The notes under the pieces were generated by a model that worked only from the letters and a program-made list of their open reading frames with translations, made no database searches and was not told the DNA's origin. From Zygaena filipendulae (taxonomy: Eukaryota; Arthropoda; Insecta; Lepidoptera; Zygaenidae), in the NCBI GenBank assembly GCA_907165275.2, contig OU015660.1:3846501-3910500 (forward strand): DNA of 64,000 bases, given 5' to 3'. Shown in pieces: positions 35,317 through 47,682 of the stretch. Each line of letters starts with the position of its first letter. Position 1 is the first letter of the stretch. Both the position numbers and the translations under genes were made by a program.

Positions 35317-35632
35317 TGTAACGAGGCGGCTGCATGCCACTCGTTATGATATCCTGCCTCATTTCTATTACTTTTTATTTTTTTAAACTGTTGTATTTTG
35401 TATTCCTGTAATTTTTTTTTTATTCAAAATTATTGATTTGACAATTGGCACCCAACGTGGGGCTCTTAGGATTTTCCTTCCAGAGCGAGCGGGGTATTGT
35501 GACGAGGTGGCAGTATGCCACTCGCATGATATCCTGCGTCATTTCTATTACATAGGTACTTATTATTTTTAAAAATTGTTGTATTTTGTATTCTAGTAAT
35601 TCTTTTTTAAATTAAAAATTATTGATTTGACA
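35317..35632 (+). mobile_element. Miniature LTR retroelement (TRIM-like)
   Basis: Two direct repeats, 35317-35443 and 35498-35632, both beginning TGTRACGAGG and ending GATTTGACA (TG...CA), flank only 54 bp. Two bases after the first repeat is TGGCACCCAACGTGGGGC (35446-35463), one mismatch from the primer-binding site for tRNA-Lys used by some LTR elements. A purine-rich AGAGCGAGCGGGG precedes the second repeat. The flanks GTCC and ATCC may be a mutated 4-bp target duplication. No coding region: a non-autonomous element needing proteins from elsewhere. Confidence 0.75.
35446..35463 (+). promoter_or_regulatory. tRNA-Lys-type primer-binding site
   Basis: TGGCACCCAACGTGGGGC immediately after the left terminal repeat; it is complementary, with one mismatch, to the 3' end of a tRNA-Lys ending GGGCGCCA. 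Confidence 0.65.
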
Positions 35633-35992
35633 ATCCTATATCTCTATTTACTAAATTCAAACAGGTTTTCGCTCAGTAGTGTTAAAAATTTAAAATCAAT
35701 CGACTCATTTCACGAAATGCAATCGGTTTTAATTGTTAACAAGACACAATCGCAACTCGTTACAAATTCACGCTCACGTGCTATCAACTCATTTGCAATA
35801 CGGATTTCTGCGCAAAGTTAATGGCAAAACCGGATGATTAAAAATCACGGCGAATAATAAATATAGGTCACCCACTCGCAGTGGGCTCGGTGACTACACA
35901 AACTTACATAGATAGAGTTCATACGTCGCTACTGTTTATGTACCTAGAGTTTATGGCAACTAGTTCGATTAATAATTTATGTTAGTACTCCT

Positions 35993-36125
35993 AACTAATA
36001 TTATAAATGCGAATGTGAGTTTGTTTGTTAAACTTTCACGTCTGAACTACTCAACAATTAGGTAATCATAAAGAATATTTGCATGTACCTACAAGTTGTA
36101 AGGAGCTACAAAAAAGGACATATAG
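35993..36125 (-). repeat. ACTAGCTGT-head repeat, tail half
   Basis: CTAATATTATAAATGCGAAT to GTACCTACAAGTTGTAAGG; the head is lost. Confidence 0.6.
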
Positions 36126-36210
36126 TTGACCGCCCGCGTAGTTTTTGGTAAATTGCTGGCTTCATTTACTAACATATTATGTACTTTACACTTTAGTTTA
36201 GGTAGTAACG

Positions 36211-36447
36211 ACCGCACTTCGAGTCATTTTAATGATTACTTAATCTTAAATAAAGATTTTAAAAACAAAATGCCGCACTCAGAGACGTTAATTAAATTAA
36301 TGTTACTTAGCATTTAACTAATTGAGTTAAATTTAGTTACATGCCAATTAATATGAATCAACCAATTTAATCAACGACTATGAGTGCGACATTTTTGTTT
36401 TTAAAATATTTATTCTTAAAATTAAGTAATCATTAAAACGATCCCTT
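36211..36447. mobile_element. Nested-palindrome MITE, copy 1 (most diverged)
   Basis: Left outer arm ACCGCACTTCGAGTC and inner arm GCCGCACTCAGAG are present. The right inner arm is mutated and the right outer terminus is lost after AATCATTAAAACGAT. Oldest-looking of the five copies. Confidence 0.75.
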
Positions 36448-37510
36448 TTGAATTGTACCTACTAATATCTTCATTTGGTTCAGTTACTTATTGCGTAGGC
36501 AATTACCTAAAGATTAGCTTTTAATTAGAATTTTGTTATATAACGATAGATACATTCTCTAAAGTGCAGACAGAATCACCTTTTTTATTATCTTCTTAAG
36601 GTATTGAATACATAGGTATTTCTATCCCCCACATGATAAAATATCTACATAGGTTAAAATATTATAATATAAAAATAATATAAGATTCAATATTAAGTTC
36701 GTATCGGTAGTAATTTCCCCCGAGATCGGGTTCGTTTGCTCACTTAAATATGAGAATTGTTTACTCTCACACAGTCATGTGGCTTATACCATCTGTAAAC
36801 AAACGTTGAATTATACATACGTAAGTACTTGAGTTATTCAAATTCAAATCAATATGGTATATTAGGTAGAATAACTACCTTTCAAATGGAATTGTGTTTG
36901 ACTTTAAGTGAAAGATTTAAGAGAAGAGATGAAGTGTCACTATACTGACAGGTAGAAACAGCTTACTACTCTCACAACTTTGCTCGTCTTTATGACAGTG
37001 ATATGATTTTTTATGGGTATTGGTATTAATTACGTAATTATAAATAGAAATTACAAAATAATAACAATTAACATAAATTAAAAAAAATGTATGAAAAATT
37101 GAAAAAAGTGTTGTCCTTGTGTGCATTAATTGTTAAATAAATAAATAAATAAAAAGGAAATTGTGTGGGATAAACAAGAAAATTAAAACAGTAAATAAAA
37201 AACTAACAACATCGATATTAGATTCAAATAAATAATAAAATATTCTGCTGGCAACGTGTGAATACATAAAATGTAATTAGGTAAAGCGCTGTGTCGAACC
37301 ACAAGCTAAATGGAGACGAAAATTCCAAAGTTGATACGGCAAGCTAAAATTTTGAACGAGGTTTACTGCTTTTAATTAATTCACAAATGGACACTCGGTT
37401 AGCTTCCCAGGAAAATGTGAGTGTTGATTTAAGTCGAATACGAATGCAGTGTTCGCAAAAGGGAAATGTAGAGACTACTTAGTCGATCAGCATAGAATTT
37501 TGCATAATAT
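36448..37510. other. Intergenic, nothing recognised
   Basis: Only a short AAAT tract near 37133. Confidence 0.55.
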
Positions 37511-37905
37511 ATAAGATGTGGTAAAATTAACTGGAATTGTTTACAGGATTAAAAGTAGGTATATACCGTTATAAACATGCTCATAAAATAAAAAAGATTA
37601 AAAAAAAAAATTATACAAAATAAATCAATCAAAGAGAAAACACCTTGTGAAGGCGCATCGAATGACCTCGATTGAGCTAATCAGCCGCTCGCTGAGTGCG
37701 TGGCGCGTGCCTTGTAGGTATACGACGTATTAGTGAGCTACATGTATTGTGTACCTTGTAAATGCAATTGTAATATTTTTTCATTGAATTTATTTTCCTC
37801 ATATTCTGAAAAACTACCGAAATTAATATATTTTTTTCGCTTATCCTGTAATAACGTATCCTTTCAGCCCTATAAATATTTGCAGCTAATTGTACCACAT
37901 GTTAT
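37511..37905. mobile_element. Deleted copy of inverted-repeat element A
   Basis: Both termini match element A (ATAAGATGTGGTAAAATTA at 37511; the inverted GTACCACATGTTAT end at 37905). The right 217 bp align inverted with 2504-2721. The middle is shorter and lacks the nested MITE. Confidence 0.65.
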
Positions 37906-37914
37906 ATTATACGT

Positions 37915-38003
37915 TGTCAGGCTTACACAGGAGGACGTGGGGTCCTTTTATCCTGGAATTCCTGCGATTATCTGAAATTAACGCCGGGGAAATCTGGCAT
38001 AGT
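37915..38003 (-). repeat. ACTAGCTGT-head repeat, head half
   Basis: GTTGTCAGGCTTACACAGG, TTTATCCTGGAATTCCTGCG, AAATTAACGCCGGGGAAATC. Confidence 0.6.
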
Positions 38004-38334
38004 ATACGTACATATAATCGAAACATGTTACTTACTACTTTTCTTTGTTGGTTACCAACTTTCTGACATTTTGAACCAATTATTCATGATTTGTTGTTAA
38101 AAGTCTATTAACCGGCTCCTAGTTTTGTTGTATGAGGAAAATGAATTTGAGAAGATAGTTAATGAAGCCGCTATTTTCTTGGCAGCTGTTATTAATATCT
38201 TTTGTACGAGCATCATTTCTTACAAAATATAAACCCAGCAATATTTTTGCTTCATTTTTAAAGAAAAGCTTAATTGCTATTTGGGTCAAGTACGACTTAC
38301 TAGCACTAGATTTTGAATCATCGACTGCTAATTA

Positions 38335-38571
38335 CCGCCGCACTCAGAGTCGACTTTAATGATTACTTAGTTAAATATAGATTTTTAAAACAAAACTGCC
38401 GCAATCAGACAAGTTTAATAAATTAATGTTAATTGGCATTTAACTAATTAAGTTACATCTCATTAAATGCCAACTAACATTAATTTACTGAAAGTCTCAG
38501 GTTGCGGCATTTTTGTTTTAAAAATCACTACTTAACTAAATAATCATTAAAGTCAACTCTGAGTGCGGCCG
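38335..38571. mobile_element. Nested-palindrome MITE, copy 2
   Basis: 237 bp from CCGCCGCACTCAGAG to CTCTGAGTGCGGCCG, flanked by TTA on both sides (38332-38334 and 38572-38574). Outer and inner arms fold symmetrically around a centre near 38455. Confidence 0.88.
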
Positions 38572-38574
38572 TTA

Positions 38575-41500
38575 GTGCTTACCTGTAATAGATTTACAAC
38601 CATCGTTCATAATTTCAGTGTCTACACTCAGTTGTTAAGACTCAGCGTTATCGCTCGGTAACGTTCCTGGTAGGTATAGGTTAGGAGAGATAAAGTAAAT
38701 ACGCATAAAGATATAACAATGATGTCTGTGAAAGTCAATTTCAGTCAGTAAATAATTCCGAAACATTATCACATTATACTATGCTCTGGTGTAAATATTC
38801 ATAAACGAGTGTTTGTTTAAAATTGCTCCTTTGTGAAATCGTTCCGCTCTCCATAGCTGTATCAACTCCCAGAGCAGCCGTATTTCCATTCTAAATAAGA
38901 TATAATTAATCACTTTCTTGCTCCTACTTACGCAGTTTACAGTTTACTTTAGGAGGCATCTCCGCGCTATTTCCTTACGCGAAACGCCAACTTTGTATTA
39001 TTAACTTCAAATTAAAGCAAATGATGTCGGGAAGCTATATTAATTGCTGGCTCACTCGAATCTCCACCGAGATGGGACCTGAAGCCTTATATTGAACACA
39101 TTTGTCCTCAACAAAACTAATTATAAGACTCTCAAATATCAATTTTATTGATAATATCATTTTATTGTACCTAAAACACTCGCATAATACAGACTATATC
39201 CCATAATCCCAGGAATAATAAATGTGTAAAGTAAGCAATGTCTATAATATACAAAAAATAATACATAAATTTATCGAGATAAATTCCCAGGGAAATCCGA
39301 AAGGATGAACATTAGTTCGCGAGCAACCCTTTGAAATTTAGGTTTTTTTTTCCTTCAAATTACCGTTTAAGATAGCAATCCGCTAAAATTAAAGCTATAT
39401 AGTTATTATTTTTGTCTTAACGCGCATTCAGAATACGCCTTCAGAATTGATTTCGGCACAACCTATCATAAGTCGGAGTATATTTTGTTCATGTGTCTTT
39501 CTTTCACTGTCGCGACGGAACAAAACATCGAAATAATTTGCGTTCACAATATTTTTATTTATTTATTTAAAAAAAAACCATATAATCTTTACAGACATCA
39601 AAAAACCATATACATAATTTGAAGAACTGGGAGTGGGAAGTGACATAATATTATGATACACTTATTATTTGGTCGTGAAGACGCGAGCAAAAACTAAATA
39701 AAAATACTACCTATTTGAGTACAAGATGACAGAGACCTGATAAATTATTATCGTATCTGTATGCTTAGGTTCCCTAACACAATACTAGGCATGTCGTAAT
39801 TTAATATTAGATATCAAAATTTATGTTGGTACTAGTATTGTGAGTAAAACAAAGCTTTGTGCGGCGCGAACACTCCGCATTAGTTATTAATGTCATCAAA
39901 TTTACACATTGTCAACAAGAATAGATTAATTAGCGGCACAACGTATGAGTAGGTACTATCGGATCATATTTAGTGTTACTCGCATGAAAATTAATGTACA
40001 TGACGTGACTTTAACACAACCTTTCGTTAATTGGATTACACAGTATTTTAAACAAACTCTATATACCTACTTATGAAGTCGTAAAATAAAGCAAGTAAAC
40101 ACAGGTAAAAGATCCTGTTTAAAATGTAAAAAATTTTTGTCAGTCCGGAATAATGTTCAAAACATCTACCTACTGTAAACTACGAGGAAATAGGATATTT
40201 TCATGCCGGAAAATTACAATTTCCATGGGAATCCCAAAATTCACACTGGAAAAACCGAAAGGAACAGTGAACGCGCTATTTCAGAACGAATCTACCAAAA
40301 CAAAACCACAATCAAAAATATTATGTTACGCCATCCTTACAAACGTATAAAATTAGTTTCGGGTTTATTATTATAACAAAAAGTTAACGATCGACTGAAC
40401 CTACGTATCTACCACCAAATACCTACGTAGCATCGCACTAAATTTTGACAATTTTAGAGATATTATGATGACTACGTTTTATGATGTTATAGTAGATATT
40501 CTTTGACACTACGATAACGATACTCTGTAATTACATTAGCAACTTTAAGATACAACTTTTTGAGGTGTTTTGCCAATAGATACATAATATCTAGCTACTC
40601 GTACAGTAAACTAAGGAGATTCTATATTCCAATATTATAAATGAGAACTGCCCTAAATGTGAATGTTGTAGGTATTTGGACTCGATCACGCAGGGGAGGA
40701 GTCGCAGGACTGATTTGGTTTATAACTATGCACAAGAATAATATTCTGGATTATAGCCTATGACACTAAATGTGTAATTGTTGATACAATATGGATAACG
40801 TCAACAATAATTATTTTCAGATAAAAATTTGCTAACAAAAATGACTCCGAAAAAAAAATTCGCGCGTTCTACCCAATAAACTAAATGATGTCGTTAGAAC
40901 CGTTTCAAGAGCAACAACATCAGTGACCTAAGTTACAATTGAAATTAAAACATGTAATTAGTGATCGATTGTCAGACCACGCACTAGTAGAAGATTTAGA
41001 CCTTAATTCTTAACTAACCTATGTTATTACCATCCCCAATCTCAATCACGTCCTTAGATAACAATTGATATAGTATAGATACGTGAGCCACTCAGTTTGA
41101 TGGAGCCCATTTGTACCCCCAAACTATAGATTTTCTCGTAAATAAAGATTGTAAAGATAAATATTCTTACAAATTCTGATGGCAAGTGATGTTAAATCAA
41201 AAAGAAAGTACTTAATATAATTTTTTATGAACCAAAAATTATTTCGTTTTATATACTATACATTCCAAAGTATTCAAATAATAACTTAATATAACAGCCA
41301 AACAATTATAGTATAAGCAGTGATACTAACCTACTAAAAATATGCATATTAATATTATAATGTAAATTATTTTGTATATCATTATACATTATTATGTATT
41401 TAAAAAGAAGAGCTCTAATACTTGAGCTTTCATGAAAATCCTTTAGTTTAGGAGGCCTAAATTATCAAAGTCAAAATAATTAATCATACCTTTAGCTTCA

Positions 41501-42032
41501 GTAGTTCCAGTTGGGAGATGAAAAGAAAGTCAAAGAAAAAGTTTCTTTATATTATCTATTATTATTTATATCTAGATAGAGATATTTTCTATTCCAAAAT
41601 TGCTTCCGAAAAAACCTAATAGATACTTTTTAATTAAGTCATGAATTTACATAATTTCATAATTTTTAAGATGGAGATTTGCCAAATGGAATTAATGAAA
41701 GTTTATTAGAGGACTAGAAGTGACCGGCCCAATCTCCTAAAGTGGGTCCAATTGTACGGATGCCCTATCAAGTGTACGAATTGGCCATGTGGGTCACGTA
41801 TTATTCAATAAACCCAAAATTAATACAGTATACGTGAGACGCCTCCGCGAACGGCACTTTTCCGTTATATCGCTCAATCGAAGGGCTGAACGAAAGCTTC
41901 GGTCAATTTAGTGAATTTTTCTAACATTCTCTTACCGGACGTAGACGGACTTGTTGTGACTTGTTTGTAGCTGCTTTATCAAATGAGACTATTGAAGCAT
42001 TATACTAGCGACATTGGCAGTTAATAGTTATA
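38575..42032. other. 3.4-kb intergenic stretch, nothing firm
   Basis: Uniform AT-rich DNA; a very decayed head-type repeat may lie at 40625-40760. Confidence 0.5.
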
Positions 42033-42300
42033 CCTTTTTAACCGACTTTGGCTGTATGTTTATTTTTTATGTATGTTCTTTCAGTGTTCACCGATTACTC
42101 GAAGACGGTAGGACCGATTTGGAAAATTCTTCTTTTGTTTGAAAGGGTATATTTCCAAGTTCCAAGTTGGTCCCACTGTCACCACGTCGGGATCTGATGA
42201 TAAGATCTTGAAGAAATTGAGGGAACCCTTTAAATATTAGTGACACACCTATAGCGATTTGGGTTTTTATATAGTAAATCTTTCATTTGCTTTCTAATGC
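42033..42300 (-). repeat. Fragment of the ACCGACTTCC-type repeat
   Basis: Starts TTAACCGACTTTGG and proceeds through CACCGATTACTCGAAGACGG, the reverse of the ends at 8953 and 22945. It is followed at 42355-42450 by a piece of the foldback loop (GACTTAGCCCA ... CACCGAATTCAAACCGATCAG). Confidence 0.7.
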
Positions 42301-42461
42301 CCCTAATTTTGACCTAAATTTTATTTCATTTTTCTCCAAATTGGGACCGCCAGGTTTATTTAGGAGTGGGTAGATGGACTTAGCCCAAAAGTGAGCTTGG
42401 CACCGAATTCAAACCGATCAGTAGTCTGAGTGCACGAGTGGTAGCATAGACTAGTTAATTA

Positions 42462-42637
42462 TCTATATGTATGTTAATTATAAGTAGGGGGTTGTAGGGG
42501 GTAATCTCTGGATCTAGTGAACCGATTTTGAACATTATTTCACTTATAGGAAGCTACAGAGATCTTGGGTGACAAAGGGTACTTTTATCCCGGAATTCCT
42601 GCGGGAACTCCGAAATTACCGCGGGTGAAACCAGTCA
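42462..42637 (-). repeat. ACTAGCTGT-head repeat, module-2 middle
   Basis: GGTAATCTCTGGATCTAGTG, TATCCCGGAATTCCTGCGGG and CCGCGGGTGAAACC; cut at the head. Confidence 0.72.
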
Positions 42638-43378
42638 ATCAATAATAGTCAATATTAGGTAGGTACGTATGTTATGGTCTTTGGGATTAAATCACTATTT
42701 TGTTGAGTTAGATTTATTTATTTATTTCACTTTTACAAAAAATTTACATATTATATACAGGAATATTTTTTATTCAGTGCGCAAAATTTTACAAATTAAA
42801 CTTAAAGGAGTTTTAATAAGCCCCTTTTTTATTTTGATAAGTCTTAGTACAAAAAAGTAAAGTTATAGTGAACGAAAGATGTATACTTTACAATCGATTT
42901 ATTGGCTACTCTATTCGCCGCCGCCATCGCTGGGCGCGAAGCGCTCGTTCGGCTAGGTATTTACGTGGGTTACACTTACAATGTACCGACAGCTGATTGA
43001 GGTCGTTCACCCCCGCTGCAACGCGTACGCCGCAAGACATGCGTGCCCATTGATATTATTACGAATAGATAGTGTCCATATTTTGCTTATTTAAAGCCGT
43101 ATAAAAAAATAAAAAAAGTTTTGAACAAATAATGGAAATGTGTTCTATTACTGATACTGAACCACCAAAACTTTTTTGCGCATTGCTTAAAAAATATTCC
43201 TGTATAAATTGTTACTAACTATATACTTGAAATAAAAATTATTTATTATTATTATTATATGAGTAAAGGTGATCATCAGAAAATAGAAAAGCATACAATA
43301 AAAACTGTAACAATATAGTTACGTAATAGTTAGTTCTACATTACAAACTAGCTACAAATAAACTACCTATTATATTTA
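42638..43378. other. Intergenic
   Basis: A GC-rich patch at 42910-43060 with GCGAAGCGCTCG and ACGCGTACGCCGCAAG is unlike the flanks but not identified. Confidence 0.4.
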
Positions 43379-43432
43379 ACTGACTTCCAAAAAGGAGGAG
43401 GTTCTATGTTCGATTGTATGTATGTTTTTTTG
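43379..43432 (-). repeat. Terminal fragment of the ACCGACTTCC-type repeat
   Basis: ACTGACTTCCAAAAAGGAGG followed by TTCTATGTTCGATTGTATGT, matching the reverse of 22900-22945. Confidence 0.7.
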
Positions 43433-43483
43433 TAATGTCATTAAGACGTCAATAACGTCAGTAGACGTCAGTATATCATATTC

Positions 43484-43741
43484 AAATATTCTGCACAAAT
43501 AGAGTAAAATTCATGAAATGAAAAGTTTTTAAGACGGCGGCGACTAAATGTTTCGTTATTCTTTTCGTGCCTGATAACAAAGTACGTAGGGCCGATGACG
43601 CGAGGGTTCTTTGTGGCAAGAGCAGTGCGGCGCGGCACCACTTCCAGACGCTCATTATTTCTGAGCTCACGTCCACCACCATTACGAACATTGAAGCTCG
43701 AGAGATTCCGCCGGACATATACATTTACCTAATTGTTTGGT
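43484..43741 (+). other. Coding-like open segment of unknown identity
   Basis: An 80-residue open stretch without an initiating Met, containing VPDNKVRRADDARVL and HHFQTLIISELTSTTITNIE, ending in TAA. Third positions are richer in G/C than the surroundings. No flanking splice sites convincing enough to build a gene were found. It could be a host exon or a transposon relic. Confidence 0.2.
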
Positions 43742-44216
43742 AAAGATACAGTGAGTAGATTATGCTACAATACGAAAAAAAAAAATTATTACAGAAAGTA
43801 CGAGGTAGGACTCGCTGTCGGACAGATGCGCAGTATTTTCCTAATTATTATATGTATAAGCACATAAGTATACTTGAGTGAGTAATAAGTCTTCTTTAAC
43901 ACATCTAAACAATACAGAACTTTTGCTTTTTCTACAGTTGCTGTTAATAATTTAATTGCATTAATTAATTAATTTCGGGCCGCCTGCGAAATTAGGGAAA
44001 CGTCATGCTGCCGCGGCGCGCCGGGTTTGGACCCAGTGCACGTCCTTTATTAATTTCCAAGCAAAATAGATTTAAACAAGAAAAGTTTGCTGTGAAGCGT
44101 TTGTATTAATTCCGTATAATAATGCGTCCCGGATATTATTAACGCGGAGACTCGTTTGTCATTTTTTTTTCTTAATTATCTTTGCTGTGAGCCAGTCTGG
44201 TGTAATCTCTCTTCAT

Positions 44217-44275
44217 TAACCGACTTCCAAAACGGAGGAGGTTCTGCATTCGGCTGTATGTATGTTTTTTTACGG
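44217..44275 (-). repeat. Terminal fragment of the ACCGACTTCC-type repeat
   Basis: TAACCGACTTCCAAAACGG then GGTTCTGCATTCGGCTGTATG, the same end as at 43379. Confidence 0.7.
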
Positions 44276-44299
44276 TCATATTTTGTTCATATAAAATTT

Positions 44300-44420
44300 A
44301 TACCTACGTTAATATTTTTGTTTGTATATTACTCTTCCACGCCTTAACTTTTCAACCGATCAGCATGAAATTTGACTGTCAGGGGTACAAATTCAAAAGC
44401 TTTTTATTACTTTGAATTGG
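44300..44420 (-). repeat. ACTAGCTGT-head repeat, tail half
   Basis: TTACTCTTCCACGCCTTAAC, AACCGATCAGCATGAAATTT, GTCAGGGGTACAAATTC. Confidence 0.55.
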
Positions 44421-44439
44421 TTGTTACAAATCGTCAGCA

Positions 44440-44515
44440 GGTTCGTAGAACTATAAATTACTGTCAGTTCGGAATACGCCCTCTATACTGAGAAGAAGTG
44501 ACAAGAAACTCAGCA
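44440..44515. repeat. Short dispersed retroelement fragment
   Basis: CTGTCAGTTCGGAATACGCC and GAAACTCAGCAGGGCTGTC, a block I associate with moth LINE 3' regions; orientation not assigned. Confidence 0.45.
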
Positions 44516-44577
44516 GGGCTGTCTTTTTGTATTATGAATAAGAATACCTACTGCAGTCTGCAGTAGGTATTATACTG

Positions 44578-44676
44578 CTATTATATATATATATTATACT
44601 GCTATGCTATTATATATATATATTATATAATATATATATATATATATTATATATATATATATATTATACTGCTGCA
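44578..44676 (+). repeat. AT dinucleotide tract with TATACTGCT punctuations
   Basis: Alternating TA runs broken by ATTATACTGCT units; strongly self-complementary. Confidence 0.85.
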
Positions 44677-44835
44677 ATGTTTCTACAAAGCACGTGACAC
44701 CATATTTTTATTCAACTAAAAAAAGATTTCTTTATGTGAGTGGTTAAAGTTTTGTGCTAAAAATTTAAATTTTTTTTAGTTCTTAACTTATCGTACCGAT
44801 ACATTAAATTAGATACGTCGTATACTAATAAAAAA

Positions 44836-44965
44836 AGCTGTTTGTTGTTACCTATATAACCCGAGCGAGTTTCGGAACTCCTTCGGAAATTCTTTGTTCC
44901 GTGATAAAAAGTACCCTTTGTTACTCAGGGACACTTTTGTTCAGGAGTTTTTAGAATCAGTGCTA
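44836..44965 (+). repeat. ACTAGCTGT-head repeat, decayed module 2
   Basis: CCCGAGCGAGTTTCGGAACTC, GTGATAAAAAGTACCC, TTACTCAGGGACAC. Confidence 0.55.
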
Positions 44966-45621
44966 AAGATGACTCCTACATAAACTTCCAAAATAGCAGA
45001 CTTTTATTTTTTTGTTATTAGTAGGTATACGAGTAAATTTCGTCGAAGATCGATCCTTAAAAGAACATGGCAAAAACTTTCGGCACTGTTTTCATCGGCC
45101 TATTTTTCCTTAAAAAGCTAACTGATAAAGTTGAGATGGGAGTAAATCGATTCTGACAAGGTCTGCAGAACATCTCCCGGGAATGGAATTACCTACAGGA
45201 TCTGGTGAAGCACTCACAGTATTGCTTCACTTATTCGAAGTTGATTAAGTCTATATACCTAGATGTAGCAATTGAATTAGAACAAATAGCATTATTACGT
45301 TTTTTTTACTCAGAATTATTTTTGCTCTCTTTTATCCGCTCACATCGCCGAGTTTAACTGGTTATATAATAATCATACAAGCATATTAATACGTTATACC
45401 GTAAGTCACTTACAGTGCAAAATAGTAATTAGCTGATTATTTGGCTGAATACATTAATGAGCGAAAATAGCTAAAAACTTAGCCCCTGGATAATTATCCA
45501 GGTCAGCCCACGACCAAAAATACATACCTACCTACGTTAGACTTATACGAACTGAACCAAACCAGCAAAATATTACCAGCAGAACACTACCAGTAAAACA
45601 TTACTACTATGTAATCCTTAT
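44966..45621. other. Intergenic, nothing recognised
   Basis: No repeat or exon identified. Confidence 0.5.
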
Positions 45622-45885
45622 TATATAAATGCGAAAATGAGTTTGTTTGTATGATACGCTTCCACGCCTTAACGGCTCATCACAAAATTTTGCACACGCG
45701 TTATACTTTTTATACCTGAATTCCGGCGGAAACTTTGAAATAAACGCTGGTATAATCTTTTGCATTAATGGAAATTTTGCATTAATGTTGCCAGGGGTAC
45801 CACATAGAAGGGCATACCGTTCTTTTATCCCGGACTTCCCTCAAGAACTCCGTAATTACCGCAGATGAAACCGCGGTGAACATCT
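45622..45885 (-). repeat. ACTAGCTGT-head repeat, dimeric
   Basis: TTATATAAATGCGAAAATGAG tail, two head segments; ends GATGAAACCGCGGTGAACATC. Confidence 0.75.
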
Positions 45886-46576
45886 AAAGTAGATAATATA
45901 TAAAGTGTTTTTGCTATAAAAACATTAACCAACGCAACGCCAGAAACGGAAAGGAATTAAGCAAATGCAACGGATTTTCATTTATTTTATTGAAATATTT
46001 TTATTTCAATTAGTAATTTTATATAGGTACGTGGTTTTTTTTTTATTCACAATAGATGGCTCATTACTAAAACATATCCTCTCTAACTCCACTGCTGTAG
46101 TGATCTATTAGCATTTCTGTTCCCTACAGAGCGAAACAAAATTCACAATTCAAATAAAATCAAATGAACGTCCGTGTTCTTAGCGTTTAACTTTCAGAAA
46201 GAGCTCTTTGTGAAGTTTACAACATTGTCTCAGAGTACGAATGCATAAGAGAGCAGGCACACTATTCTGTTACACAACGAAACGTTAAAGACGATTGTGC
46301 TTTAGTGTTTGTGGTGGAGAAGAGTTAAGAGTTTAGTTGTTTTGTGCCGAAGGTTATTCTAAAATACTTTAAAATTACGTTTAATTTGATTTATCAACAG
46401 TAAAATAATTCGCAATTTATTGTATAGTTTTAATCTACCACGTGATTGATGAACCAATATAAAACCAGTAAAACTATGTACCTATACTGAACAGATTTCA
46501 ATGGAATAGTATAGAAGTAAAAGGATTAATAAAACTGCTTAAATAATTCATAGATTATGTTCTAAAATATTTTCAT
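45886..46576. other. Intergenic, nothing recognised
   Basis: AT-rich, no feature. Confidence 0.55.
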
Positions 46577-46830
46577 ACTAGCTGTCCCAGTTTCACCCGC
46601 GGTAATTTCTGAGTTCCCGTGGGAACTTTGGGATAAAAAGTACCCTATATCACTCAAGACTACCGTAGCTTTCTATAAGTGAAAGAATTTTCAAAATCGG
46701 TTTAGTAGATCCAGAGATTACCCCCTACCTATAACGTCACAAACTCACAAACTCACGATTCACTACCTGACAGTTCACAAACTTTATCTCTTTAAACCTA
46801 ATGTTAGTATAGATATAGATTAATTTACAA
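46577..46830 (+). repeat. ACTAGCTGT-head repeat, module-2 middle
   Basis: ACTAGCTGTCCCAGTTTCACC, ATCACTCAAGACTACCGTAG, CAGAGATTACCCCCTACC. Confidence 0.8.
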
Positions 46831-46916
46831 ATGAATCTACTATTTTGGTGAAGATATTTTTGTTAAAATAAATTCATTGTCACAGCATGTTACATTTATA
46901 CCATGTTACATGTTAC

Positions 46917-47076
46917 GTTTGTTACTCAATCACGCAAAAACGGCTGAACGGATTTGGATGAAATTTGACGTGCACGTTGTCAGGGTTACAGAGAAGGACA
47001 TAAAGTACTTTTTATCCCGGAATTCCCGCGGGAACTTTGAAATTACCGCGGGTGAAACCGCGGGGCACAGTTAGTA
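46917..47076 (-). repeat. ACTAGCTGT-head repeat, module 1
   Basis: CACGCAAAAACGGCTGAACGG to CCGCGGGGCACAGTTAGTA. Confidence 0.82.
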
Positions 47077-47462
47077 GTAACATACAAATTTTCGACTTAA
47101 TAAATAAATAATTACATACATAGGGGATAATGTAAGTTTACATAGTTATAAGCATACGACCCAGACTTTGTATTTTGGTAGGTGTATACTACTGGCCTCA
47201 CATGAAGATTTCTTATATATGGCTATACTCAACTATACACGCAGTGTAATAAAAGTTTTTATGATGAATTCCGAAGCAAATACGATGCTAGTTTATGATA
47301 GTGTTCGCTTAACATAATGTCGTGAATCAAACTACCTATGTGCCATAAAATTGTCGATTGCTTACTCACATCACTTAAAACTGAAATTGTCTAGTAGTAG
47401 TATTACTTAATTATTTAGATTTGGTTCTCACTAAAGCCTTTCTTAGTTTCATTATTGCTTCT

Positions 47463-47682
47463 TCCTACTAATATTATAAACGCGAAAGTTTGTAAGAATG
47501 TATGGATGGATGGATGGATGGATGTTTGTTACTCTTTCACGCAAAAACTACTGGATGGATTTAAATGAAATTTTACAATAATATAGCTTATACATCAGAT
47601 TAACACATAGGGTATTTTTTATCTCGAAATTCCCGCGGGAACTCTGAAATTAACGCGGGTGAAACCGCGGGGCACAACTAGT
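47463..47682 (-). repeat. ACTAGCTGT-head repeat, full length, module-3 middle
   Basis: CCTACTAATATTATAAACGC tail, (GATG)n, head CCGCGGGGCACAACTAGT. Confidence 0.88.
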
